Of a stretch of 64,000 nt of DNA, positions 45,601-53,276 are shown piece by piece; the stretch's first letter is position 1; the number at the start of each line of letters is the position of its first letter. The stretch is taken from the NCBI RefSeq assembly GCF_000964225.1, contig NZ_BAMZ01000005.1:124001-188000 (forward strand), given 5' to 3'. The stretch is from Acetobacter syzygii. Lineage in GTDB: Bacteria > Pseudomonadota > Alphaproteobacteria > Acetobacterales > Acetobacteraceae. The notes below the pieces were generated by a model. The model did not search any database and was not told the origin of the DNA. It saw nothing but the letters and a program-made list of their open reading frames with translations. A program made the translations under genes and the position numbers.

Positions 45601-47580
45601 ATGGCGACAAAAACGGCATCAACGAACGCAGCGCAGGAACAGGATGGTGATGCCAACCTGTTGGATACTCAGTCATCCGCGGTCAAAAAGCTGATCGCAA
45701 AAGGGCGCGAGCGGGGATGCATCACGTTTGATGAGCTGAATGCCGTTCTGCCGCAGGATAAAATGTCCTCCGAACAGATCGAGGACATTATGGCCGTCCT
45801 GTCCGAAATGGGCATTCAGGTGGTCGAAAGCGAAGAGAGCGAAGAAGGCGAAGCGCAGAAACCCGCCGAGGATGATGAAGACTCGGATGAGGAAGAAGCA
45901 GAAGCCGAGGCCGATGCAGACGGCCCCGTTGCAGGCAATGTAAACGAGAGTGCCGGTCGTACCGATGACCCCGTGCGCATGTACCTGCGCGAGATGGGGA
46001 CAGTCGAGCTGCTTTCCCGCGAGGGCGAAATCGCCATTGCAAAGCGGATTGAGGCTGGCCGGGATGAAATGATCGGCGGCCTGTGCGAAAGCCCGCTGAC
46101 CTTCCGCGCCATTATCTCCTGGCACGAAAAAATCCGTAACAATGAAATGCTGCTGCGTGACATTGTGGATCTGGAAGCCATGCAGAGCGGCGGCCCCATG
46201 GAAGAAGGGGCTGAAGGCAGCGAAGGCGAAGGCTTTGCCGAATCCGAGACGGAAGAAACGGAAGAGCCCGATTCCGAATCCGAAGGTGATATGGAAGGAG
46301 AAGGCAGTGGCCTGTCCCTTTCTGCGCTGGAAGAAAAGCTGAAGCCAGAAATCCTTGCCCATTTTGCTGAGATTGAACCGCTGTACGAAGCCCTGCGCAA
46401 ATTGCAGGTCCAGCGGATTGAAGCCCTGACCTCTGGCGAGGATGTGGATGGCGCGTTTGAGGACGCCTACATCTCGCTCCGTGACCAGTTGGTCAGCAAG
46501 GTTGAGCAGGTGCACCTGCACAACAACCGGATTGAAGATCTGGTTGCCCAGCTCAAGCAGATGTTCCAGCGGCTGAACGTGCTGGAAGGCCGGATGCTGC
46601 GTCTGGCGGAAAGCTGCCGCGTCTCTCGTGATGACTTTTTGCTCAAATACCGTGGTCGAGAGCTGGATCCGGGCTGGATGGATATGGCCTCTGCCCTGCC
46701 AGGCCGGTCGTGGAAGAATTTTGTGGCCAAGCACGCCACGACCGTTGTGGACCTGCGTAATAACGTAGCAGCTCTGGCGCAGGAAACGGGTTTGCCTATT
46801 GGGGAATTCCGGCGCGTGTATGCAACCGTTGCCCGCGGCGAGCGTGATTCCGCCCGTGCCAAAAAGGAAATGATCGAAGCCAATCTGCGGCTGGTTATTT
46901 CCATTGCCAAAAAATATACCAACCGCGGTCTTCAGTTCCTCGACCTTATTCAGGAAGGCAATATTGGCCTGATGAAGGCCGTGGATAAGTTTGAATACCG
47001 TCGTGGCTACAAGTTCTCCACTTATGCCACATGGTGGATCCGGCAGGCTATTACCCGCTCTATTGCGGATCAGGCGCGCACCATTCGTATTCCTGTGCAT
47101 ATGATCGAGACCATCAACAAACTGGTGCGCACGTCCCGCCAGATGTTGCATGAGATCGGGCGGGAACCGGCACCGGAAGAACTGGCCGAAAAACTGGGTA
47201 TGCCGCTTGAAAAAGTGCGCAAAGTACTCAAAATCGCCAAAGAGCCGATTTCTCTTGAAACCCCCATCGGGGATGAGGAAGACAGCCATCTTGGTGACTT
47301 TATTGAAGACAAGTCGGCTGTTATTCCGCTGGATGCCGCAATCCAGACCAATCTGCGCGAGGCCACAACACGGGTTCTGGCATCCCTGACCCCGCGTGAG
47401 GAGCGTGTGCTGCGTATGCGGTTTGGTATTGGTATGAATACCGACCATACGCTGGAAGAAGTGGGGCAGCAGTTTAATGTGACCCGCGAGCGTATTCGTC
47501 AGATCGAAGCCAAGGCGCTGCGTAAGCTCAAGCACCCAAGCCGGAGCCGCAAGCTGCGTTCCTTCCTGGATGATAACTGA
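45601..47580 (+). CDS. rpoD: RNA polymerase primary sigma factor (sigma-70)
   Basis: A 659-residue housekeeping sigma factor. Region 1.1 is in the first 80 residues ([20 protein letters not shown]). Two acidic Glu/Asp/Ser stretches follow, at about 80-115 and within the non-conserved region at about 205-240. Region 2 has [20 protein letters not shown] and [20 protein letters not shown] for -10 recognition; region 3 has [13 protein letters not shown]; region 4 has the -35-binding [26 protein letters not shown] 45601 is supported by GGGGGGAGGAG upstream; an earlier GTG at 45541 lacks this support. It follows yqeY-dnaG and is followed by a perfect 29-bp palindrome. Confidence 0.96.
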   Translation: MATKTASTNAAQEQDGDANLLDTQSSAVKKLIAKGRERGCITFDELNAVLPQDKMSSEQIEDIMAVLSEMGIQVVESEESEEGEAQKPAEDDEDSDEEEAEAEADADGPVAGNVNESAGRTDDPVRMYLREMGTVELLSREGEIAIAKRIEAGRDEMIGGLCESPLTFRAIISWHEKIRNNEMLLRDIVDLEAMQSGGPMEEGAEGSEGEGFAESETEETEEPDSESEGDMEGEGSGLSLSALEEKLKPEILAHFAEIEPLYEALRKLQVQRIEALTSGEDVDGAFEDAYISLRDQLVSKVEQVHLHNNRIEDLVAQLKQMFQRLNVLEGRMLRLAESCRVSRDDFLLKYRGRELDPGWMDMASALPGRSWKNFVAKHATTVVDLRNNVAALAQETGLPIGEFRRVYATVARGERDSARAKKEMIEANLRLVISIAKKYTNRGLQFLDLIQEGNIGLMKAVDKFEYRRGYKFSTYATWWIRQAITRSIADQARTIRIPVHMIETINKLVRTSRQMLHEIGREPAPEELAEKLGMPLEKVRKVLKIAKEPISLETPIGDEEDSHLGDFIEDKSAVIPLDAAIQTNLREATTRVLASLTPREERVLRMRFGIGMNTDHTLEEVGQQFNVTRERIRQIEAKALRKLKHPSRSRKLRSFLDDN

Positions 47581-47605
47581 TCTGAATTTTCTTCAGCCAG
47601 TAACG

Positions 47606-47634
47606 CGCATGAAGGTGACTGTCACCTTCATGCG
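47606..47634 (+). repeat. Perfect 29-bp palindrome just after rpoD
   Basis: CGCATGAAGGTGAC (47606-47619), a single T, then the exact reverse complement (47621-47634). It starts 26 bp after the rpoD stop and overlaps the potential start codons of the next gene. There is no T-run after it, so it is not a classical terminator. In RNA it would be a very stable hairpin with the GNAT gene's AAGGTGA ribosome-site candidate in the stem. Confidence 0.75.
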
Positions 47635-48148
47635 TATGGACCATCCTCCCGTAAACGCACCGCTGGCCTTGCCACCCGGATGGGTGCTTGAGGATGATGT
47701 TCAGCTTTCTGTTGCCCAGTACCGCACCCTGCATTTTGGTGTTGGGCGCTCGTGTTGCTGGTGGATGCGGCAGGTTCTGCCCGACAAGGCATTGGAGCGC
47801 CTGCTGGCAACGGCTCCCATAAAAGTTGGCCTTTTACGCGAGCAGGGGCAGGTCCGCGGATTTTACGAACTGAATCTGACTGATCCGCAGAGTATCAATA
47901 TCGCATATTTTGGTCTTTTGCCTGAGGCAATAGGGCAGGGGGTTGGCCGGTCTTTTCTGGACGGCGTAGTGCGCCGGGCATGGTCTTACGGACCGCAGAC
48001 TGTTCGGGTCAACACCTGTACGGCTGACCATCCGCGTGCGTTACCTCTTTATAAGCAGATGGGGTTTACCGTTGTTCGGCGCGTGGAGGAGGAATGGGAT
48101 GTGCCAGACCGCCTTGGCCTGACTATTCCCGAACATTTGCGCTGCTAA
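47630..48148 (+). CDS. GNAT-family N-acetyltransferase
   Basis: A protein of about 172 residues with the GNAT fold. The N-terminal part includes LHFGVGRSCCWWMRQ; strand beta4 with the acetyl-CoA-binding loop is INIAYFGLLPEAIGQGVGRS (a Q/R-x-x-G-x-G/A motif), and the end has PRALPLYKQMGFTVVRR, the usual alpha4-beta6 signature. The substrate is unknown. The start is uncertain: ATG 47630 has AAGGTGA eleven bases upstream, but both lie in the palindrome; ATG 47609 and 47636 are alternatives. It lies between rpoD and the rpsF operon, and might acetylate a ribosomal or other protein, but nothing proves this. Confidence 0.82.
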   Translation: MRMDHPPVNAPLALPPGWVLEDDVQLSVAQYRTLHFGVGRSCCWWMRQVLPDKALERLLATAPIKVGLLREQGQVRGFYELNLTDPQSINIAYFGLLPEAIGQGVGRSFLDGVVRRAWSYGPQTVRVNTCTADHPRALPLYKQMGFTVVRRVEEEWDVPDRLGLTIPEHLRC

Positions 48149-48228
48149 TTTTCTTGCAATTCTGGGTGGGGTGTGGTTGACACTCCCTTTCCCTGCCGGG
48201 CTCAGGCATTGGTCCGGCTATACCCTTG

Positions 48229-48275
48229 GCTTCTGGCCTGTTCAGAAGCACCGCTGCCGGAAGGGTTCGGCACGG
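48229..48275 (+). promoter_or_regulatory. Structured leader of the rpsF-rpsR-rplI operon (candidate S6:S18 site)
   Basis: GCTTCTG (48229-48235) pairs with CAGAAGC (48243-48249), followed directly by a second stem: CCG-GCCG (48251-48259) with CGGC-CGG (48268-48275), with a small internal loop. The S6-S18 protein complex is known to bind a structured leader with an exposed CCG before rpsF in many bacteria. A perfect TTGACA lies upstream at 48177-48182 but without a convincing -10. Fit to the consensus is not established. Confidence 0.35.
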
Positions 48276-48305
48276 CTGGGTTGATTGTATCCGAAGGGAG
48301 CAAAC

Positions 48306-48761
48306 ATGCCACTTTATGAAAGCGTGCTGATCGCACGTAATGATATTTCTCAGCAGCAGGTGGACGCCATTCTGGACGGCATTGCCGCTCAGGTTGAAGC
48401 AGACGGCGGTGCCGTTCGCAAGCGTGAATATTGGGGTCTGCGCAGCCTTGCTTACCGCATTAAAAAGAACCGTAAGGGCCATTACGCTCTTCTGGGTCTG
48501 GAAGTGCGTTCCGAGCTGCTCAAGGAAATTGAACGTCAGCTGTCCCTCAATGAAGACATCCTGCGTCTGTTGACGCTGCGGGTGGATGAAATTGACGAAG
48601 CGCCTTCTCCCGTTCTGTCCCGCAAGGGTGATGACCGTGGCGAACGCGGCAGCTTCCGTGGTGGCGCCAAGCCAGCCGGTGGTCGTTTTGAAAGCGGTCG
48701 CGGTGGCCGTCGCGGTGGCGACGACCGTGGTGTTGACCAGTCCGAAAACGCAGCGGAGTAA
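48306..48761 (+). CDS. rpsF: 30S ribosomal protein S6
   Basis: A 151-residue small-subunit protein that pairs with S18. The core opens [20 protein letters not shown] and includes [20 protein letters not shown], both conserved. After about residue 100 there is a Gly/Arg/Asp-rich extension of about 45 residues ([20 protein letters not shown]) that is longer than the E. coli tail and probably disordered. ATG 48306 has AAGGGAG upstream. It begins the rpsF-rpsR-rplI operon; the rpsR start follows after five bases. Confidence 0.96.
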   Translation: MPLYESVLIARNDISQQQVDAILDGIAAQVEADGGAVRKREYWGLRSLAYRIKKNRKGHYALLGLEVRSELLKEIERQLSLNEDILRLLTLRVDEIDEAPSPVLSRKGDDRGERGSFRGGAKPAGGRFESGRGGRRGGDDRGVDQSENAAE

Positions 48762-48766
48762 TCCAG

Positions 48767-49042
48767 ATGTCTGAAACAACAGAAATCAATCCCGCCGCCC
48801 GTCGTCCGGCTGTTGGCGCTCGCCGTCCGTTCTACCGCCGTCGCAAGTCCTGCCCGTTCTCCGGCCCCAATGCGCCGAAGATCGACTACAAGGACGTCCG
48901 TCTGCTCAGCCGCTTCCTTTCCGAACGTGGAAAGATCGTACCGAGCCGCATTACGGCGGTTTCCGCAAAAAAGCAGCGTGAGCTGGCGCAGGCTATCAAG
49001 CGTGCTCGCTTCCTGGCTCTGCTTCCTTACGTTGTGAGCTGA
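48767..49042 (+). CDS. rpsR: 30S ribosomal protein S18
   Basis: A 91-residue ribosomal protein. [19 protein letters not shown] near the N-terminus and [20 protein letters not shown], then [20 protein letters not shown], are the S18 signatures. Only one of the zinc-ribbon-type Cys residues is present, as in most alphaproteobacteria, so it probably does not bind zinc. It binds S6 in the platform of the 30S subunit. The gene sits between rpsF and rplI with very short gaps. Confidence 0.96.
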   Translation: MSETTEINPAARRPAVGARRPFYRRRKSCPFSGPNAPKIDYKDVRLLSRFLSERGKIVPSRITAVSAKKQRELAQAIKRARFLALLPYVVS

Positions 49043-49053
49043 GGGGAACAACC

Positions 49054-49644
49054 ATGGCTGCTACAGAAGTAATCCTGCTCCAGCGCGTTGCGCATCTGGG
49101 TCAGATGGGTGATGCAGTTAAGGTACGTCCGGGTTATGCCCGTAACTACCTGCTGCCACAGGGCATGGCTATTCGTGCGAACGAAGCCAACCGCGCCCGT
49201 TTTGACCGTGAACGTGCACAGCTTGAAGCACAGAACATCAAAAACCGCGAAGAAGCAGAACGTCTGTCCGAACGGATGGAAGGTCTGGCTGTTGTCCTGA
49301 TCCGTCAGGCTGGTGATAGCGGCAGTCTGTATGGCTCCGTAAGCACCCGCGATGTTGCTCAGTCCGTAACGGAAGCTGGCTTTACCATTACCCGTCAGCA
49401 GGTCTCCCTTGCACACCCCATCAAGTCTTTGGGGCTGTATGAAGTCAAGGTTGCTCTGCACCCGGAAGTGGTTGTGTCTGTTATCGTTAACGTTGCCCGT
49501 TCGCAGGAAGAAGCAGAACGTCAGGCACGTGGCGAAGCAACCTCCGTGGAAGAAGAAGCCACTCTGGCCGGTGACGAAGCCTTTGTTGAAGGTGAAATCG
49601 TTGCTGACGCAGAAGACGCTGAAACTCAGGAAGCATCTGCCTGA
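49054..49644 (+). CDS. rplI: 50S ribosomal protein L9
   Basis: A 196-residue protein of the large subunit. The N-terminal domain has [20 protein letters not shown] and [18 protein letters not shown], the conserved rRNA-binding face; a long helix connects to the C-terminal domain with [20 protein letters not shown]. The last ~45 residues are a Glu/Ala-rich acidic tail beyond the usual ~150-residue L9, common in alphaproteobacteria. ATG 49054 has GAGGGGAA upstream. It ends the operon, which closes with a strong terminator. Confidence 0.96.
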   Translation: MAATEVILLQRVAHLGQMGDAVKVRPGYARNYLLPQGMAIRANEANRARFDRERAQLEAQNIKNREEAERLSERMEGLAVVLIRQAGDSGSLYGSVSTRDVAQSVTEAGFTITRQQVSLAHPIKSLGLYEVKVALHPEVVVSVIVNVARSQEEAERQARGEATSVEEEATLAGDEAFVEGEIVADAEDAETQEASA

Positions 49645-49666
49645 TTTTTCGCTTTTGCGAGAGTGT

Positions 49667-49706
49667 AAAAAGGGGGACTGGCAGTTTGCCGGTCCCCCTT
49701 TTTTTT
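49667..49706 (+). terminator. Intrinsic terminator of the rpsF-rpsR-rplI operon
   Basis: GGGGGACTGGCA and TGCCGGTCCCCC form a 12-bp stem with one G-T pair and a GTT loop, followed by eight T residues; the A-run on the left lengthens the stem. This is among the best terminators in the window. Confidence 0.95.
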
Positions 49707-49776
49707 GTCCGTTTGTCCCTTTGTCTGTTTCGTTCTATGTAGTCACAGGATGTTTTGAATATAGGGAAACTTTGAC

Positions 49777-51000
49777 ATGAAGCGCCTTCTAGACCCGATC
49801 TTGCGGCATTTTGTGGAAACAGGGACCCTGCGTGTTATGTGGCCAGATGGGACATGCACAACGTACACCGGCACCAAAGCAGGGCCACAGGCCGGTGTGC
49901 ATTTAAAAAACACTGCGGCAGTGCGCTCTTTGGTATTTAATCCCGGGCTGGCATTTGGCGAAGCCTATATGGATGGCCTGCTGGCACCGCAGGATTGCAC
50001 TCTTTACGATCTGCTGCATTTGCTGATGCAGAATGCCATGAACCCATCCGGGCACGTAAGCGAACAGCTGTCGGCGGCCTTGCGCTACGTAAGGCGTGGG
50101 TGGATACAGTTTAACTCCACCTCGCGTTCCAAACAGAATGTGGCGCATCATTACGACTTGGGGAACAGCCTGTACGCATTGTTCCTTGATAAGGACTGGC
50201 AGTATTCCTGCGCTTATTTCCGCACCGGGCAGGAAACGCTGGATGAGGCTCAGGAGGCCAAAAAGCACCATATTGCCGCCAAGCTCAAGCTTGATCGGCC
50301 CGGTCTGGAGGTGCTGGATATAGGGTGTGGCTGGGGTGGTATGGCATTAACCCTTGCCAAGGATTATGGCGCGCGGGTTACAGGTATTACCCTTTCGGAA
50401 GAGCAGCTGGCTTTTGCGCGCCAGCGGGCGCAGGATGCCGGGCTGGCAGAGCAGGTGCGCTTTGAATTGCAGGATTACCGGCATTTACAGCGCAAGTTTG
50501 ACCGCATTGTTTCGGTCGGTATGTTCGAGCATGTTGGCGTAGGCCATTACAAAACTTTTTTTGAAAAAATTCGGAGCTGCCTGCAGCCCGATGGTGTTGC
50601 TCTACTCCATTCCATTGGGCGGAGTGATGAGCCGGGGACAACCAACCCGTGGATGAACAAATATATCTTCCCCGGTGGATATTCCCCCGCATTGAGCGAG
50701 GTTTTTGCTGCTGTGCAGCAGACCGGACTATGGGTTACAGACTGCGAGATCCTGCGTCTGCATTACGCCCAGACCATTGCCATCTGGCGTGAACGTTTTG
50801 CTGCCCGCCGTGCGGAAGCTGTGGCAATGTATGACGAGCGTTTTGCCAGAATGTTTGAATTTTATCTGATCGCGGCAGAACTGGCTTTTCGTGTGCAAGG
50901 GCACATGAACTTCCAGTTGCAGCTTTCTCCTTCCATCAGCGCGGTGCCATATACCCGTGATTATATGGTGGATGTGGAGCGCAGCAAAACTGGCAGCTAG
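49777..51000 (+). CDS. cfa: Cyclopropane-fatty-acyl-phospholipid synthase
   Basis: A 407-residue SAM-dependent enzyme that adds a methylene bridge to unsaturated acyl chains of membrane phospholipids, often at entry to stationary phase or in acid. The AdoMet motif VLDIGCGWGGMALTLAK lies at about residues 178-194, followed by VTGITLSEEQLAFAR. Upstream, QNVAHHYDLGNSLYALFLD and the sequence SCAYFRTGQETLDEAQ are conserved in Cfa. The carbonate/active-site region VGMFEHVGVGHYKTFF is intact. It is a single gene after the ribosomal operon and ends with no gap against the convergent rsmA stop. A role in acid tolerance is plausible in this group but inferred. Confidence 0.94.
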   Translation: MKRLLDPILRHFVETGTLRVMWPDGTCTTYTGTKAGPQAGVHLKNTAAVRSLVFNPGLAFGEAYMDGLLAPQDCTLYDLLHLLMQNAMNPSGHVSEQLSAALRYVRRGWIQFNSTSRSKQNVAHHYDLGNSLYALFLDKDWQYSCAYFRTGQETLDEAQEAKKHHIAAKLKLDRPGLEVLDIGCGWGGMALTLAKDYGARVTGITLSEEQLAFARQRAQDAGLAEQVRFELQDYRHLQRKFDRIVSVGMFEHVGVGHYKTFFEKIRSCLQPDGVALLHSIGRSDEPGTTNPWMNKYIFPGGYSPALSEVFAAVQQTGLWVTDCEILRLHYAQTIAIWRERFAARRAEAVAMYDERFARMFEFYLIAAELAFRVQGHMNFQLQLSPSISAVPYTRDYMVDVERSKTGS

Positions 51001-51825
51001 TTAGCCAAGAGCAAGGTGGGCGTGCGCCAGCCGGTCAAACTCTGCAATGCTCAGGGTTTCGGCGCGGCGCGTGCCATCAATTTCTGCTGCGCTAAGGAGC
51101 TTTTCTCCGTTCAGCCCCTTCAGCGATCCACGTAGCATTTTGCGGCGTTGGCCAAAGGCTGCGGCCGTTACCCGTTCCATGGCTTTGAACAGGGTAGGAG
51201 AGGGCTGGTTACGGTGGGGTCTAATGCTCGCTACAGCAGACCACACAGCTGGCGGCGGCGTAAAGGCACCCGGCGGTAACTTCATAACAATAGCGCAATC
51301 AGCACACCACTGGCTGAGCACGGCAAGGCGACCATAATGGGCGCTATCTGGCGCTGCGCAAATTCGTTCCGCCACTTCAAGCTGGAACATCAACGTCAGC
51401 CGTTCCCACGCATGGCCTTGGCGGAGCCAGCCGATGAGCAGAGGGGTCGCAACATTGTAGGGAAGATTGGCCACAATCTGCCTTGGTGATGGGCAGAGAG
51501 TGGTCAGGTCCTGTTTAAGGGCATCCGCTTCGACCACACGCAAACGATCCGGGTAGAACTCTGCCAGTTCCTGAATAACTGCTACGGCCCGCGTATCCAC
51601 CTCCACGGCCGTAACCGTGCTGGCCCCTGCGGCAAGCAGGGAGCGCGTAAGGCCACCGGGGCCGGGGCCAACTTCCACAACATGCCGCTCTGCCAGTGTG
51701 CCTGCAAGGGCAGCAATATGGTCGGTAATACCGGGGTCGAGCAAAAAGTGCTGGCCGAGTGCCTTGCGGGCATCCAGCTCATGCCGGCGAATAACGTCGC
51801 GCAGGCTTTCCAGTTCGGGAGGCAG
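51001..51825 (-). CDS. rsmA: 16S rRNA dimethyladenosine transferase (non-canonical start)
   Basis: RsmA/KsgA dimethylates two adjacent adenines near the 3' end of 16S rRNA. The AdoMet motif VVEVGPGPGGLTRSLL and the catalytic IVANLPYNVATP (NLPY) are intact. The conserved N-terminal sequence ARKALGQHFLLDPG is encoded upstream of the first usual start (TTG 51744), so translation must begin earlier. Between that sequence and the in-frame stop there is no ATG, GTG or TTG. Candidates are CTG 51825, seven bases after AAAGGGG and giving 274 residues (E. coli has 273), or ATA 51831, which overlaps the surA stop. It is the last gene of the lpt-surA operon and converges with cfa. Confidence 0.88.
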   Translation of the reverse strand: MPPELESLRDVIRRHELDARKALGQHFLLDPGITDHIAALAGTLAERHVVEVGPGPGGLTRSLLAAGASTVTAVEVDTRAVAVIQELAEFYPDRLRVVEADALKQDLTTLCPSPRQIVANLPYNVATPLLIGWLRQGHAWERLTLMFQLEVAERICAAPDSAHYGRLAVLSQWCADCAIVMKLPPGAFTPPPAVWSAVASIRPHRNQPSPTLFKAMERVTAAAFGQRRKMLRGSLKGLNGEKLLSAAEIDGTRRAETLSIAEFDRLAHAHLALG

Positions 51826-51827
51826 GG

Positions 51828-53195
51828 TTATGCCCCTTTCAGTTTAACGTGCAGGTCAATCATGGCGCGGCGGTGCAGGTCGCTATCCAACTGGCGGGCA
51901 GCCTGTTCCACGCGTTCGTTCATAAGCTGATCCGCAATTTCGCTCGGAGAACGGTTTGAAAAATTCTTTTCCGTTTTGGAGCAGACCATCAACAGATCAA
52001 TTCCTTCGCGCGAGACCATGGGGCGCGAGACCTGACCAACAGGCAGTTCCGCCAGAACCGACTGCATTTGCGGGTTCAAGCGTTCAAGCGGTAGTTCGCC
52101 CGGATCGGAGGGGCGTTTTTCCCCCGCGGCCTTGTTAACGGCTTCCATGGCTTCGCAGTTATGGGTTGTCTGGATAATCTGCATGGCTTTTTGCAGGGCG
52201 GCTTCCTGCTGTGGGGTCACATGCTGGGGGTCCAATGGCGCATCAAACGCGATGAACGCCTGACGGATATTGACCATATGGCCCATTTCTTTCCCAACAA
52301 TGCGTTTGCCGTTCAGTGTGACAATCAGGAAGCCACCGGGCACTGTAATAGGGTTGGAAACAGCCCCTACACCCACGGGCATCCGCCGCACAATATCGAC
52401 CACGCTGGGGTCCAGCTCATCCTCCTGCACCCAGCCCATGGAACCGCCATCCAGTGCTGTCTGACTTTGGGAAAACTGGGCTGCAACAATGGGGAATGGC
52501 GCTCCTTTGTGCAGTTCGTCAATAATGGTGTTGGTAAAGGCGAGTTCTTCTTCCGCGTGGCGGGGGTCATCCACTTTGACAAAGATTTCGCTGATTTCGT
52601 ATTCCGTGCGCCCTTCTTCACGCTTGAGGGCAGCCTGACGCTGGGCAATATCCCCGGCGGATACGCGGGAGCGTGGCCCCAGTTCCTGCCTTAGAACCTG
52701 AATCCAGCCGATTTGCACACGCAACTGGTCAATCAGTGTGGTGAGGGAAACACCATCCTGCGCCAGATGGTTGCGCAGGGTGCCTGCGGTCATACCATTG
52801 CGTTTTTCAATATTCTCAATCGCTGCGGCAATCTGTTCAGGTGCAATGTTGATATGGCGGCTCAGAATTTCCTGCGTGCGCAGTTTTTCATCGATCATCT
52901 GGCGAATAATCTGCGGGCGCAGGCGGGCCATGAGATCGTCAGAGACAGGCAACCCGGTTGAGAGGGCAAACAGCTTGCCGCGATTATCCACGTCTCTTTT
53001 GGTCAGGGGGATGCTGTTCACAACCGCAATGATCATATCATCCGGTTCTGGCTGCGCGGGGGAAGCCTGTGTGGCTTTTGCTGCAGGGGCATGGTGGTGA
53101 GATACCGCCAGTGCCGCATGGGGCGCCATGCCACAGACCGGCAGCGCCAGCGCAGTAAGGGAACAACAAGCCAGAGTTAAGGAGCGCAGACGCAT
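51828..53195 (-). CDS. surA: SurA-like periplasmic chaperone/peptidyl-prolyl isomerase
   Basis: A 455-residue exported protein with a signal peptide (LTLACCSLTALALPVCGMA, about residues 6-24), a His/Ala/Pro linker and an N-terminal SurA domain (VVNSIPLTKRDVDNRGKLFA, then QMIDEKLRTQEI). A parvulin-like domain follows at about residues 190-295 (EISEIFVKVDDPRHAEEE, QSQTALDGGSMGWVQEDEL). A second, more diverged one runs to the C-terminus. It would escort outer-membrane barrels such as LptD, encoded just upstream, through the periplasm. SurA and LptD genes are neighbours in many proteobacteria. Its TAA stop overlaps the likely rsmA start region. Confidence 0.9.
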   Translation of the reverse strand: MRLRSLTLACCSLTALALPVCGMAPHAALAVSHHHAPAAKATQASPAQPEPDDMIIAVVNSIPLTKRDVDNRGKLFALSTGLPVSDDLMARLRPQIIRQMIDEKLRTQEILSRHINIAPEQIAAAIENIEKRNGMTAGTLRNHLAQDGVSLTTLIDQLRVQIGWIQVLRQELGPRSRVSAGDIAQRQAALKREEGRTEYEISEIFVKVDDPRHAEEELAFTNTIIDELHKGAPFPIVAAQFSQSQTALDGGSMGWVQEDELDPSVVDIVRRMPVGVGAVSNPITVPGGFLIVTLNGKRIVGKEMGHMVNIRQAFIAFDAPLDPQHVTPQQEAALQKAMQIIQTTHNCEAMEAVNKAAGEKRPSDPGELPLERLNPQMQSVLAELPVGQVSRPMVSREGIDLLMVCSKTEKNFSNRSPSEIADQLMNERVEQAARQLDSDLHRRAMIDLHVKLKGA

Positions 53196-53276
53196 ACGGA
53201 ACGGTCTTTCAGCTTTCTGCCATATCAGAACAATCTGTTTCTGATACCGGAGATGACACTATTTTTGAAGCAGTTC

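Noticed and set aside
45673-47535. Open frame of 620 codons opposite rpoD
   Set aside because: Antisense shadow; the Phe-rich stretches mirror the acidic codons of rpoD.
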